The position numbers and the translations under genes are program-made. A stretch of DNA of 64,000 nucleotides from the NCBI GenBank assembly GCA_963545205.1, contig CAUUHW010000011.1:1-64000 (forward strand), given 5' to 3'. This stretch comes from CAUTYU01 sp963545205. Lineage in GTDB: Bacteria > Desulfobacterota > Desulfovibrionia > Desulfovibrionales > Desulfomicrobiaceae. The notes under the pieces were generated by a model that worked only from the letters and a program-made list of their open reading frames with translations, was not told where the DNA came from and did no database searches. Below, piece after piece: positions 55,540 to 64,000 of the stretch (the first letter of the stretch is position 1; every line of letters starts with the position of its first letter).

Positions 55540-56826
55540 TTATTTCATTCCTGAGCCAGATGCAGCCTTCTGCATCTTGATTTCAACCTTTTCAGTCAGT
55601 CCTTCGTAGTATTCGCGCAGGATAACCAGAACCTCATCACGTCCGAAGTGATCCGGTACATCGGCCTTTTCAGACAAGGCCTTGCGCAGCTTGGTTCCAC
55701 TCAGGATAACGCGGTCTTCCTTGGTATGCGGGCAGGTACGCATGGAGGCCATGCCGTCACACTTATGGCAGTAGAATGTCCAGTCGATTTTCAGCGGTTG
55801 ACACAGAAGAGCCTTGCCAGCGGCCTTGTTTTTTTCTGCTTCTGTCTGATAGGGGATACGATTAAAGATTTCCTGGGCCTCAAACATACCGTAGAAGTCG
55901 CCGACACCGGCGTGGTCGCGGCCAATGATCATGTCGGAGATGCCGTAGTTTTGACGGAATGTGGCGTGCAGCAACGCTTCACGCGGTCCGGCGTAGCGCA
56001 TGTCAAGCGGATAACCGCCCTGGACAACATTGGCATCGACAAAATAGTTGTCAATCAGGGTCTGGATACATTTGATACGCACTTCTGCCGGAATATCACC
56101 CGGTTTCAGGTTGCCAACCAAGGAGTGAATGAACACGCCGTCGCAGACTTCCATGGCGATTTTGGCCAGGTATTCGTGAGAACGGTGCATGGGGTTTCTG
56201 AGCTGCAACGCGGCAACCCTGCTCCAACCTTTCTTTTCAAAGGTGGCCCGGGCTTCAGCCGGAGTCATGTACACGCCGGGGAAACGGTTGCGGTAGTCGC
56301 CTTCGCTCAAGACTTTAACTGTTCCGGCCAGGTTATATTTCTTTTGCGCCATAACCATCTTCACGCCGGGGTGGTCTTCAAGGGCTGTTGCCCAGAATTT
56401 GTCGTCCGCGCTGTCTTCACCGGATCCTTTGAAGATTTGGTAGCATTCCCACTTCTTATCCTCTTCAGTCATCTCGTATTTTTCAGAGACCTTCATGGTT
56501 GCGTAGGTTATGCCGTCACGCACCAGGGCAATCTCGTCACCGGCCTTGACCTTTTCATCGTCAACGTCAAGGGTGACCGGAACCGGCCAGAACGTACCAT
56601 CGGCCATAGTAAATTTTTCACAAACACTTTTCCAGTCGGCCTTGGTCATGAAACCGTTCAGTGGGCTGAATCCGCCAATACCCATCATGATCAGGTCTCC
56701 CTTGGCCCGGGCAGAAATCTCTATCTGGGGCAGGGAAGCAGCTTTTTTTTGTTCTGCTTCAAGTTCAGCGCCTTGCAGCAGGCAACAAACAAGTCCTTTT
56801 CCTCCATGTGCTGGGAGCAGTGCCAT
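55540..56826 (-). CDS. sat: Sulfate adenylyltransferase (ATP sulfurylase), dissimilatory type
   Basis: Activates sulfate to APS, the first step of the pathway served by aprBA and qmo. 428 aa. ATG at 56826 is preceded by AGGAGG; upstream in-frame codons carry the promoter. Motifs: LQLRNPMHRSHEYLAK with the Q-x-R-N-P-x-H nucleotide site, GRDHAGVGDFYG, the zinc-type cysteine region YCHKCDGMASMRTCPH, and SGTKLRKAL. Homo-oligomeric family typical of sulfate reducers. Confidence 0.98.
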   Translation of the reverse strand: MALLPAHGGKGLVCCLLQGAELEAEQKKAASLPQIEISARAKGDLIMMGIGGFSPLNGFMTKADWKSVCEKFTMADGTFWPVPVTLDVDDEKVKAGDEIALVRDGITYATMKVSEKYEMTEEDKKWECYQIFKGSGEDSADDKFWATALEDHPGVKMVMAQKKYNLAGTVKVLSEGDYRNRFPGVYMTPAEARATFEKKGWSRVAALQLRNPMHRSHEYLAKIAMEVCDGVFIHSLVGNLKPGDIPAEVRIKCIQTLIDNYFVDANVVQGGYPLDMRYAGPREALLHATFRQNYGISDMIIGRDHAGVGDFYGMFEAQEIFNRIPYQTEAEKNKAAGKALLCQPLKIDWTFYCHKCDGMASMRTCPHTKEDRVILSGTKLRKALSEKADVPDHFGRDEVLVILREYYEGLTEKVEIKMQKAASGSGMK

Positions 56827-56881
56827 AATTAAAACCTCCTGATTCAAATCGTTAAAATATTCCTTGGACACGAGTAACTGA

Positions 56882-56910
56882 ATTCTTTCTCCAAGTGAAA
56901 AAAATGTCAA
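56882..56910 (-). promoter_or_regulatory. Sigma-70-type promoter of sat
   Basis: On the minus strand TTGACA (56910-56905), 17 bases, AAGAAT (56887-56882), about 55 bases ahead of sat. The remainder of the 315-base divergent gap to 57142 is AT-rich and shows no further gene; a promoter for the plus-strand operon must lie there but I cannot place it. Confidence 0.55.
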
Positions 56911-57141
56911 GATGTTTTTTTCTTTTTTTTGCTAGTGGTTATACTAACTAGATTAGCTCTTGTTAAAAAATAGACAAGCTCTTTGCTTTATTTGGTTTTG
57001 CAGGTAAGAGATTACTCTTGTACCGGACTTTTCTTTCCCTGAATTTTCAAGTAAATGATTTTCTTGTTTGCCGCGCCGCTTCCCGAAAACCATAAGAGAG
57101 TGCGGTTTTAATTTTTGCGGACCCGTACGCGGGGTATAAGT

Positions 57142-58752
57142 ATGGAAAAAGAAAAAAGCCTTTCGCAGGAACTTATTGAGATTGACACCAGTCTTGCCAA
57201 ACTGATTTTTGAACGGGCCAGATTGCTGGGGAAAGCTGCCAGTGCCCGAAAAAACAAAAAAATAGCCCTGGCAGATCCAAAGCAGGAAAAACGGTTGTGG
57301 GCGGTATGGAAAAAGGAATTGCACGACCGTTTGGATCACCCCGGGCTGGTTCGTGAACTTTTTTTTAATCTGAACGCCTTATCTTATATTCAAAGTGAGG
57401 AAAAAGAAGCCGAGGCCTATCGTCTTGCCCCCAGCTCACGGCCTTTGCAGGCGGAGCTGCCCGGCCCGCGGGACAGTTTTTATTTTCGGGCCCAGCTTTT
57501 TCTGGCTGCTTTAAGCGACGGTGCAACCCGTTTGCCGCACAATCCACAGGCTGCATCCGTACAGGAACTGATAACCGCGCTCAATAGCTGGAAAGGCTCC
57601 ATTGCCCGTCAGGGAACTAACCTTGTTGTTGAGGGCACTGTTTTGCAGCCGTCAGAGGACACCGCTTTTGTCGGTGGGGAGCCCTTTACTTTTTATTTAT
57701 TGCTTTGCCTGGCCTTGTCGCGGCCCTGCCAGATTCGGTTTGTTGGTTCGGCTCATTTGCGGCGATTGAAGATCCAAAATCTATGCGCGTTTTTGCCTCA
57801 GCTTGGAGCACGGCTGACTCCGGTGGAACCGGCTGGTTTTTCCCTGCCCGCCCGTTTGGAAAGCAGTGGTATGCTGCCGTCTGAACTCGTTTTGTCCGAA
57901 GATCTGCCCGTGGAGTTTCTTGCCGCCCTGTTGTTAAGTGCACCATGTTTTCCGCGGGGATTGCGTCTGACCTTTCCCGCCAAGGCGCGTGGGCACAGAA
58001 AAATTCTGGTCACGTTTGAACTGCTCGCGAAATTCGGGCTTGCCCCACAAGAAGAAATGCGTGGTGAACAGTGTGCTGTTTTTCTCGCTCCTGCCCATCC
58101 CCAGCCGCCGGAACCTGAACTGGACAGCCCGCTTGAGGCGTCTTTTGCCGCGGTATTGTTGCTGATGCCGCTTGTCTGCGGCGGCGTTTTCTGTTTGCGG
58201 GGCAGGTGGCCGGAAGATGAACAGGCCCAAAACATGCTTGTCTTTCTGGGGCAGACCGGAGTTCAGATCAGCCGCACATCTTCAACTCTTGTTGCTTCTC
58301 GCCAGAGTGGGGGGCAAACAGCTATTCATCTGGAACTTGAAGCGGATATGGATTTTTTCCATCTGGCTCTGGCCGCCGCTCTTTTGAGCCAGAAGGAATA
58401 TAGAATCGCCTGCGATGAAAAAAGCCTGTCTTATTCTTATGGAATTGAATTTCTTGACTTTTTGGGCGCAAAGTACAGCCATGAAGCAGGGCGTTTACTC
58501 TTGCCCCCGCAAAAGATTGAACTGCCGGCTGAGGCCTGGACTAGTCCTGCTCCTGAGTGGACTCTGGCCTTCGCACTTCTGGCCTTTTCCTGTCCCGGAT
58601 TGCGGTTGAATAATCCCGGACAGCTGCTGGCGTACTGGCCGGGCTTTTGGAATATCTTTAATTCACTGCCCCGGCCGGTTCTGGAAAAATGGAAAAAAAA
58701 GGAAATGGATACCGAACATGTCAGAAAAGGAAAAAGAATCCGTCTTGATTGA
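57142..58752 (+). CDS. Chorismate mutase domain fused to a degenerate EPSP-synthase-like domain
   Basis: 536 aa, starting at ATG 57142 (a GTG/TTG nine codons earlier is possible). Residues about 1-80 look like an AroQ-type chorismate mutase helix bundle (LIEIDTSLAKLIFERARLLGKAASARK). The rest follows the two-domain EPSP synthase (AroA) pattern: FRAQLFLAALSDGATRLPHN, AHLRRLKIQNLCAFLPQLGA, LPVEFLAALLLSAP. But the Lys-Ser of the usual S-K-S-x-x-N-R start is F-Y, the G-T-T-x-R-like loop reads GGEPFTF, and the catalytic Asp/Glu-Arg sites are not recognisable. It is unlikely to be an active EPSP synthase. Function unknown. No other shikimate gene is nearby. Confidence 0.7.
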   Translation: MEKEKSLSQELIEIDTSLAKLIFERARLLGKAASARKNKKIALADPKQEKRLWAVWKKELHDRLDHPGLVRELFFNLNALSYIQSEEKEAEAYRLAPSSRPLQAELPGPRDSFYFRAQLFLAALSDGATRLPHNPQAASVQELITALNSWKGSIARQGTNLVVEGTVLQPSEDTAFVGGEPFTFYLLLCLALSRPCQIRFVGSAHLRRLKIQNLCAFLPQLGARLTPVEPAGFSLPARLESSGMLPSELVLSEDLPVEFLAALLLSAPCFPRGLRLTFPAKARGHRKILVTFELLAKFGLAPQEEMRGEQCAVFLAPAHPQPPEPELDSPLEASFAAVLLLMPLVCGGVFCLRGRWPEDEQAQNMLVFLGQTGVQISRTSSTLVASRQSGGQTAIHLELEADMDFFHLALAAALLSQKEYRIACDEKSLSYSYGIEFLDFLGAKYSHEAGRLLLPPQKIELPAEAWTSPAPEWTLAFALLAFSCPGLRLNNPGQLLAYWPGFWNIFNSLPRPVLEKWKKKEMDTEHVRKGKRIRLD

Positions 58753-58957
58753 CGCAGACAGTCTGCGCGCGGAAATTGCCCTGCTGGAAGCCCGTCAGCT
58801 TGCGTGTGAGCGTCAGGCTCGCGAATTTTTGGCCAGGGAGTGTCCTGGGCAGGATTTTGCGCAGGAGATCTTTGCCCTGAAACGGGAGAAACTGGAAGTT
58901 AAAACCCAGATCCTTTTTTATAACAACGCGCTTTCCAGGCTGCAATTTGAACAATAA
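58718..58957 (+). CDS. Small coiled-coil protein, function unknown
   Basis: 79 aa, Glu/Ala/Leu-rich, predicted as one or two long helices (DADSLRAEIALLEARQLACER). The ATG overlaps the end of the preceding gene by 35 bases and the aconitase ATG follows 15 bases after its stop, so it is in the same operon. No family recognised; composition and tight overlap support a real gene. Confidence 0.6.
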   Translation: MSEKEKESVLIDADSLRAEIALLEARQLACERQAREFLARECPGQDFAQEIFALKREKLEVKTQILFYNNALSRLQFEQ

Positions 58958-58972
58958 GAACGAGGAGTTACT

Positions 58973-60889
58973 ATGTCCGGCACATTAACCGAAAAAATTG
59001 TTCTGGCCCATCTCAGCCAGGGCCAGGTCGAACCAGGGCAGGAAATTGACCTTGTTATTGACCAGACCCTGACCCAGGACGCGACCGGCACCATGGCCTA
59101 CCTGCAATGGGAAGCCATCGGCCTTGACAAGGTGCAGACCGAACTTTCAGTCAGCTATATTGATCACAATACCTTGCAGATGGGCTTTCGTAATCCTGAT
59201 GATCACCGCTATCTGCGCACAACAGCCGCCCGTTATGGTTTGGTTTTTTCGCCTCCTGGAACAGGTATTTGCCACCAGTTGCATCTGGAAAATTTTGCCA
59301 GGCCCGGCAAAACGCTTATTGGTTCTGACAGCCATACACCGACAGCTGGCGGGCTTGGCAGCCTGGCCATTGGTGCTGGCGGACTTTCCGTGGCCATGGC
59401 CATGGCCGGACAATCCTATAAGATGGCCATGCCCAAAGTCTTTTGTATCTGGCTGGAAGGCAGCCTGCACGGTTTTGCCAGTGCCAAGGATATTATTTTG
59501 CATTTGCTTGGCCTGTTAAGTGTCAAAGGCGGTGTTGGCGCGGTTATGGAGTACGCAGGGCCGGGGCTGGCTTCGCTTACCGTGCCGGAACGGGCAACCA
59601 TTACCAATATGGGAGCTGAACTTGGCGCGACAACTTCCATCTTTCCAAGTGATGAACAGACCCGTCTTTTTTTGCGGTCAATGGGCAGGGAAGCGGATTA
59701 TGTTCCCTTGAGCGCGGACGAGGGCGCTGAATATGACCGGGAAATCTGCATAGACTTAAGTTTGCTTGAACCGCTGGCTGCTTGTCCGCATATGCCGGAC
59801 AAGGTGGTGCCTGTCCGTGAACTGGACGGGTTGCAGGTGGATCAGGTGGCCATTGGCTCTTGTACCAATTCTTCGTATTCCGACTTGAAAGCAGTGGCCG
59901 AGCTGGTGCGTGGAAAAAAAGCCGCCTGCGGGTGTGATTTTCTGCTCTCGCCCGGCTCCAAGCAGGTGATGAAAATGCTTATGGACGAAAACCTGCTTGC
60001 CCCAATGCTGGATGCCGGAGCCCGTTTGCTGGAAAGTTCGTGCGGGCCGTGTATTGGCATGGGCGGCTCTCCCTGCTCCGGCGGGGTCAGTGCGCGCACC
60101 TTTAACCGCAATTTTGAGGGCCGCAGCGGTACACTTGATGCCAAGGTGTATCTTGTCAGCCCCCTGACAGCGGCCATGTGCGCCCTGCGGGGAAAATTTA
60201 CCGATCCCGCGACCTGGGGGCAGGCTCCGCTCAAGGCGGTGTTACCGGAAAGCACACCCTCAATTCGTGACCTTTTTATTTTTCCGGGGGCAGACGCCTG
60301 TGTCCGAAACTGCACGGAAGTGTTGCGCGGCCCGAATATTGTTCCTCTATCTCCTTTTGACCCCTTGCCTGCTCGCTTGGAACTGCCGGTTCTGCTTAAG
60401 GTTGCAGACAATATCACAACGGATCATATCATGCCGGCGGGCGCGGAAATCACTGCCCTGCGGTCAAATATTCCAGCCATCAGCCGGCATGTTTTTTCCC
60501 GTGTGGACAGTGAATTTGTTTTGCGCTGTGATGAGGCTCAGGCCGGTATTATCCTGGCCGGTGAAAACTATGGTCAGGGGTCCAGCCGGGAACACGCTGC
60601 TCTGGCTCCGCGCCATCTCGGAATTCGTGTTGTGCTGGCCTGTTCTTTTGCTCGTATTCATCGCGCCAACCTTGTTAATTTCGGAATTTTACCCTTGCTT
60701 CTCAAGCAAAAGGATTATACTTGTTTGCAACTTGGCAGCAGTGTTGAAATTGATACCAGTCAGTTGCAGCCTGGTCAGGACTTGACGGTTCGCTGCGGGA
60801 CAAATTATTTTGTCGTCCGTAACGATCTCAGTCCCTATGAACTTGATGTTATTCGGGCTGGCGGGTTGTTGAATACTGTGCGTAAGTGA
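58973..60889 (+). CDS. Aconitate hydratase
   Basis: Converts citrate to isocitrate with a [4Fe-4S] cluster. 638 aa, the short single-chain aconitase form found in many anaerobes rather than the ~890-aa AcnA. Cluster ligands are in GSCTNSSYSDL (first Cys) and SSCGPCIGMGG (other two). Substrate-loop motifs GSDSHTPTAGGLG and YGQGSSREHAALAPRHLG are intact. GAGGAG ribosome site before ATG 58973. Feeds 2-oxoglutarate formation, used by the gdhA-encoded enzyme in this window. Confidence 0.95.
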   Translation: MSGTLTEKIVLAHLSQGQVEPGQEIDLVIDQTLTQDATGTMAYLQWEAIGLDKVQTELSVSYIDHNTLQMGFRNPDDHRYLRTTAARYGLVFSPPGTGICHQLHLENFARPGKTLIGSDSHTPTAGGLGSLAIGAGGLSVAMAMAGQSYKMAMPKVFCIWLEGSLHGFASAKDIILHLLGLLSVKGGVGAVMEYAGPGLASLTVPERATITNMGAELGATTSIFPSDEQTRLFLRSMGREADYVPLSADEGAEYDREICIDLSLLEPLAACPHMPDKVVPVRELDGLQVDQVAIGSCTNSSYSDLKAVAELVRGKKAACGCDFLLSPGSKQVMKMLMDENLLAPMLDAGARLLESSCGPCIGMGGSPCSGGVSARTFNRNFEGRSGTLDAKVYLVSPLTAAMCALRGKFTDPATWGQAPLKAVLPESTPSIRDLFIFPGADACVRNCTEVLRGPNIVPLSPFDPLPARLELPVLLKVADNITTDHIMPAGAEITALRSNIPAISRHVFSRVDSEFVLRCDEAQAGIILAGENYGQGSSREHAALAPRHLGIRVVLACSFARIHRANLVNFGILPLLLKQKDYTCLQLGSSVEIDTSQLQPGQDLTVRCGTNYFVVRNDLSPYELDVIRAGGLLNTVRK

Positions 60890-60937
60890 AAATGATTAAC
60901 TTTAACTGGCCGTATTACGGCATATTGTGGGGATAAG

Positions 60938-62818
60938 ATGCTAGATGTTATTCGGAGCCATTCTCAATCATGGGTTGTTAAATTTATTTTTGCCCTGATT
61001 GTTCTGGTTTTTGTTTTTTGGGGAGTGGGAAGTTATAACAGCAGCCGGAGTTCTGTGCTGGCCACGATAAATGAGGCGCCGATTTCCCTGCAGGATTTCA
61101 GACAGACCTATGAGCGCAGCGTGCAGCAGCTCCGCCAGCAGCAGCCTCAACTTGGTCAGGACGATTTCAAGAAGATACAGCTTAAAAAACAGGTGTTCAA
61201 TCAGATGGTGAACCGTGAACTGCTGCTGCAGGAAGCAGGACGCTTTCAGCTGGCTGTTTCAGCAAAGGAACTGCGTACTGTTATTGAAAGTATCAAGGAT
61301 TTTGCGGGGAAAGACGGGAAGTTTAATGCTGAAGTTTACAAGAATCTGTTGCGGGCTAACCAGCTGACACCGGCGGATTTTGAACGGGAAATGCGTCAGG
61401 GCATGTTGATTGAAAAGTTGCAAAGAGTCTTGACTCTGCCTGTCAGCAGTGATGAGGAAGAAGTCCGGCATTTTTTTAATTTCGTGCGTTCAAGCGTGGA
61501 TATGAGCTACGTGGAGTTTACAGACAGCCAGTATAAGGAACAGGTTGTGCTGGAAGAAAATGCGGCCAGGGACGTGTATGAATCCCAAAAAGACAAATAT
61601 ACCAAACCGGAACAGGCAGGTTTTACCTTGCTCAAGCTGACAGCGGCTGATCTGGCTTCGGGGGTCAAGGTGAGTTCGGAAGAAGTGGACAGCTTTTATC
61701 AGGGCAACCTGGATCAGTTCAAACAGGAAGAAAAGGTACACGCGCGGCATATCCTGTTTCAGCTGGAAGAAAATGCTGCTGAGGAAGAAGCCGCCAAGGT
61801 GCTGGCCAAGGCTGCGGAAGTACGCAAGATTTGTACTGCAGAGAATTTCGCCGAACAGGCCCAAAAACATTCCCAGGGCCCAACTGCTTCACGGGGAGGA
61901 GATCTGGGCTGGTTTGGACGCGGGCAGATGGTCAAGCCATTTGAAGAAGCCGCTTTTGCCCTGAAAAAAGGGGAGATAAGTGAGCCGGTGCGTACCAGGT
62001 TTGGCTATCATCTTCTTTATATCGAAGACAAGGCTCCTGCCCGGACTTTGCCTCTTGATGAAGTCAAAGACCAAATCTCCCAAAGTCTGCGCTATGAAAA
62101 AGCCTCGGAAAATCTGACAGGAAAACTGGATGAGGTTGTGGAGCTGTTGCTGACCGGATCGAGTCTGGAAGATGCGGCTGAAAAGATTGGTTTGCATACC
62201 TTTCCGACTCCGTTGCTGGCTAAAGGACAGTCCCCGGCAGGATTACGTTTAGACGCCAAGGGATTGACCGCTTTGAATGATTTGGAGTTGAACGCAACAC
62301 TGAAAGAGCCGCTCATTCTCGCGGATGGATATTTGTTCGCGCGCAAGACCGAGCTTGTTCAGGCTACTCCCATTCCTTTTGAGGACGTGAAAGATGATAT
62401 TGAAAGCAGTTTACGCCAGACAAAATCCCGTGAGCTGGCTTTACAGGCGGCCAAAACTCTTGTTGAAAATATTCAAAAGGGCCAGACGCCTGTTTCCGCC
62501 AGTATAAAACAGAAAAAAAATATTTCGCGGCAGGGGGGTATTCCTGAGCTGGGCATGAATCAGAAACTGACCAATGACCTTTTTGTGGCCAAGGCTGAAC
62601 AGTGGTTGCCGGAAGCGTATGAAATTGGCAGTGGTGTTGTGGTGGCCCGTCTGGACCAGAGCAATTTGCCACAGCAAAAATCCTGGGAAGAAGAAAAACT
62701 CTTGTGGCAACAGTCACTCGCCCAGAATAAAAAACAGGATTTTTTTCAGGCGGCAATCCAGCGGTTGCGAAATGAAGCTGAAATTAAAATCCTCAATGAA
62801 CATATCTTGACAGATTAA
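60938..62818 (+). CDS. PpiD-like periplasmic folding factor (SurA N-domain, parvulin domain)
   Basis: 626 aa. Cytoplasmic N-terminus, single membrane anchor (about 13-33), a SurA/PpiD N-terminal chaperone domain (residues 35-170), one parvulin-type PPIase domain (HARHILFQLEE ... SRGGDLGWFGRGQMVKPFEEAAF ... RFGYHLLYIED, about 268-370), and a second degenerate C-terminal part. Matches PpiD in size and layout. Assists folding of exported proteins such as the outer-membrane barrels and type I channel here. Follows aconitase by 48 bases and may share its transcript. Confidence 0.9.
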   Translation: MLDVIRSHSQSWVVKFIFALIVLVFVFWGVGSYNSSRSSVLATINEAPISLQDFRQTYERSVQQLRQQQPQLGQDDFKKIQLKKQVFNQMVNRELLLQEAGRFQLAVSAKELRTVIESIKDFAGKDGKFNAEVYKNLLRANQLTPADFEREMRQGMLIEKLQRVLTLPVSSDEEEVRHFFNFVRSSVDMSYVEFTDSQYKEQVVLEENAARDVYESQKDKYTKPEQAGFTLLKLTAADLASGVKVSSEEVDSFYQGNLDQFKQEEKVHARHILFQLEENAAEEEAAKVLAKAAEVRKICTAENFAEQAQKHSQGPTASRGGDLGWFGRGQMVKPFEEAAFALKKGEISEPVRTRFGYHLLYIEDKAPARTLPLDEVKDQISQSLRYEKASENLTGKLDEVVELLLTGSSLEDAAEKIGLHTFPTPLLAKGQSPAGLRLDAKGLTALNDLELNATLKEPLILADGYLFARKTELVQATPIPFEDVKDDIESSLRQTKSRELALQAAKTLVENIQKGQTPVSASIKQKKNISRQGGIPELGMNQKLTNDLFVAKAEQWLPEAYEIGSGVVVARLDQSNLPQQKSWEEEKLLWQQSLAQNKKQDFFQAAIQRLRNEAEIKILNEHILTD

Positions 62819-62819
62819 A

Positions 62820-62848
62820 AGAAAAAGCCCGCTTCGCGGGCTTTTTCT
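62820..62848 (+). terminator. Terminator after ppiD-like gene
   Basis: AGAAAAAGCCCGC-TTCG-CGGGCTTTTTCT: a stable UUCG-type tetraloop hairpin with T run, right after the stop. Confidence 0.9.
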
Positions 62849-62952
62849 GAGCAAATACCGGACGTTTAACCTGTAAAGATAAAAACAAATACAATCTCGA
62901 CTCATTGCTTGAACAAAATCAACTCAGCGGTATTTTAATTTGTCGCTGTAAT

Positions 62953-62985
62953 AAAAAAGGGAATGCTTCTGCACGCCCTTTTTTT
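62953..62985 (-). terminator. Terminator after barrel protein paralogue 2
   Basis: On the minus strand AAAAAAGGG, then GTGC / GCAT and CCCTTTTTT close a stem with one mismatch, followed by T run, just beyond the stop at 62994. Confidence 0.7.
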
Positions 62986-62993
62986 ATTTTTTC

Positions 62994-63611
62994 TTAATCC
63001 GAACTGTCTAACAGGCTGTTAAAAAAGACTTTCACTCCAAAAAACAGGTTGTGTGAAGGCAGCTCTTCCCCATCATCCCTTATAACAAGGTATCGGTATT
63101 TAAGGTCAATGCTGACCTGTTTGTCCAAGGCGACCTCAATGCCGGCCCCAACTTGGTAGGTAAAGTCTGTATCGCTTTCTCCATCCCCAAAGGTCTGGCC
63201 AGATACTTTCATGTCGCTGAACGATAAGCGGCTCCCTCCAACGCCTGCGGTTAAAAAAGGTGTAATAGGGCCGTCGGTTATAAAATCAAGATATCCGTTT
63301 ACCAACAGGGAAATACTTGTAATGTCTCCGTCAGGAGAAAAAGTAAGCCCCTCAAACTGAGCTTTGTCAACTTTATATTTTGACAACGAAAATTCAACTT
63401 CTCCCCTGAACCGGTCTCTGAATCTTTGTCCTAAAGCAAATACTCCGACAGGGCTGTTTTCAAACGAAAATCTTACATCGTCTACGTGCATTTCTTTCGG
63501 CATGAGGAGCCCCGCGTTCAGGCTCACATATGCTCTATCTTCGCCGTAACATGGTGTGAGAAAAAGTAAAAAGAAGAGAGTACCGCAAAGAAACCCCAGA
63601 GTTTTTTTCAT
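62994..63611 (-). CDS. Small outer-membrane beta-barrel protein, paralogue 2
   Basis: 205 aa, signal peptide ending near CYGEDRAY, barrel strands with FALGQRFRDRFRGEVEFSL, LVNGYLDFITDGPITPFLTAGVGGSR, YQVGAGIEVAL, SIDLKYRYL. Clearly related to the 202-aa protein at 17382-17990. Ends with a longer hydrophilic tail (NSLLDSSD), so its last strand may be FFGVKVFF. The leader AGCACGTAGCGCAGGAGGAA is shared with paralogue 1. Function not known. Confidence 0.82.
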   Translation of the reverse strand: MKKTLGFLCGTLFFLLFLTPCYGEDRAYVSLNAGLLMPKEMHVDDVRFSFENSPVGVFALGQRFRDRFRGEVEFSLSKYKVDKAQFEGLTFSPDGDITSISLLVNGYLDFITDGPITPFLTAGVGGSRLSFSDMKVSGQTFGDGESDTDFTYQVGAGIEVALDKQVSIDLKYRYLVIRDDGEELPSHNLFFGVKVFFNSLLDSSD

Positions 63612-63748
63612 GTCTTCCTCCTGCGCTACGTGCTATTTTTTGTTTCTCATTATCTTATTGTCAAGTGCCGTGGAAAACTGTTAAAAGCCGGGATATGAAA
63701 AAACAGCGATTTGGTTGTTGAGTTCACAGATATGAAAAAAGAGCAGGT

Positions 63749-63776
63749 TTGATATATTTGTTTTTTTCGCTATAAA
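63749..63776 (+). promoter_or_regulatory. Candidate sigma-70-type promoter of the DUF2201-like gene
   Basis: TTGATA at 63749-63754, 16-bp spacer, TATAAA at 63771-63776; 61 bases ahead of the GTG start. Confidence 0.5.
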
Positions 63777-63836
63777 ATCTTCCGGTTTTTATGGAGCGGT
63801 GGTTGTATTGGTACTGCCGCCCGGCAGGTAAGGCTG

Positions 63837-64000
63837 GTGAAAATATTGGAAGTAGAAAAAGCAGAAGTTGAGACTGTCTGGAACAAGATTGTCAAGGCCC
63901 GCAGTGAGCTGGTTCTCGATCATCCGTTTTTTGGCGTGCTTGCTTTGCGTCTGCGCCTGAAAAATGATCCTGGCTGTGAGACGGCCTGGGCTGATGGCCG
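63837..64000 (+). CDS. N-terminal part of a DUF2201/VWA-like putative metallopeptidase (3' end outside window)
   Basis: Open frame from GTG 63837 to the window end, about 54 codons. The sequence VWNKIVKARSELVLDHPFFGVLALRL resembles the start of DUF2201 proteins, which pair an N-terminal putative zinc-metallopeptidase region with a VWA-like C-terminal domain and usually accompany a MoxR-type ATPase. Start codon choice is tentative: a weak AGGTAAGG lies just ahead. An ATG at 63791 is in another frame. Confidence 0.6.
   Translation, partial: MKILEVEKAEVETVWNKIVKARSELVLDHPFFGVLALRLRLKNDPGCETAWADG

Noticed and set aside
55648..56832. 394-codon open frame on the plus strand opposite sat
   Set aside because: It lies wholly antisense to sat, which has all family motifs, and its translation shows no recognisable domain; a shadow of codon bias.

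Overview
The window looks like chromosome of a sulfate-reducing desulfobacterium of the Desulfovibrio type, with moderate GC. The decisive evidence is a complete dissimilatory sulfate-reduction block: sat (ATP sulfurylase), aprBA (APS reductase) and qmoABC plus the Desulfovibrio-type accessory gene qmoD, all on the minus strand at 47.2-56.8 kb. Housekeeping genes (recA, alaS, metG, a RicT/PSP1 protein, gdhA, aconitase, a PpiD-like foldase, tRNA-Ala, tRNA-fMet, tRNA-Phe) fit this. I cannot name the species. I see no CRISPR array, insertion sequence, rRNA or phage.

Layout. 0-10.1 kb is a Lap-type biofilm adhesion locus: the C-terminal end of a giant RTX adhesin, its type I secretion ATPase, membrane-fusion protein, a LapG-type periplasmic protease, a membrane sensor ending in a degenerate HD-GYP domain (in the position of LapD), and a TolC. 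10.3-17.2 kb holds recA-alaS-PSP1-metG and tRNA-Ala. 17.4-18.8 kb has a small beta-barrel protein and a SagB-type oxidoreductase. 19.0-25.5 kb (minus) is a TonB2-like energy-transducing operon: DUF3450, TtpC-like ExbB, ExbB, ExbD, TonB and a large TPR protein, with no receptor beside it. tRNA-fMet follows.

25.9-38.5 kb is the main accessory region. A sigma-54 activator is divergent from a tripartite tricarboxylate transporter (TTT) operon (tctC, tctB, tctA) that continues into an MmgE/PrpD-family gene, a fumarase/argininosuccinate-lyase superfamily gene and a cysteine-desulfidase-like (CyuA/UPF0597) gene. A sigma-54 -24/-12 box and inverted repeats lie in the divergent gap. Directly behind is a more AT-rich cassette with a putative 2-aminothiazoline-4-carboxylate hydrolase-like protein and a second complete TTT set. 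I read this as an inducible pathway for importing and cleaving a dicarboxylic amino-acid adduct, possibly a succinylated cysteine or amine; the substrate is inference.

38.8-47.0 kb contains a small Cys-pair protein, a heavily decayed diguanylate cyclase, gdhA, tRNA-Phe, remains of another decayed gene, and a second type I secretion pair preceded by SapC. 47.2-56.8 kb is the sulfate-reduction block. 57.1-62.8 kb (plus) has a chorismate mutase fused to a degenerate EPSP-synthase-like domain, a small coiled-coil protein, aconitase and a PpiD-like foldase. At 63.0-63.6 kb there is a paralogue of the 17.4 kb beta-barrel protein with the same leader sequence, and the window ends inside a DUF2201/VWA-like gene.
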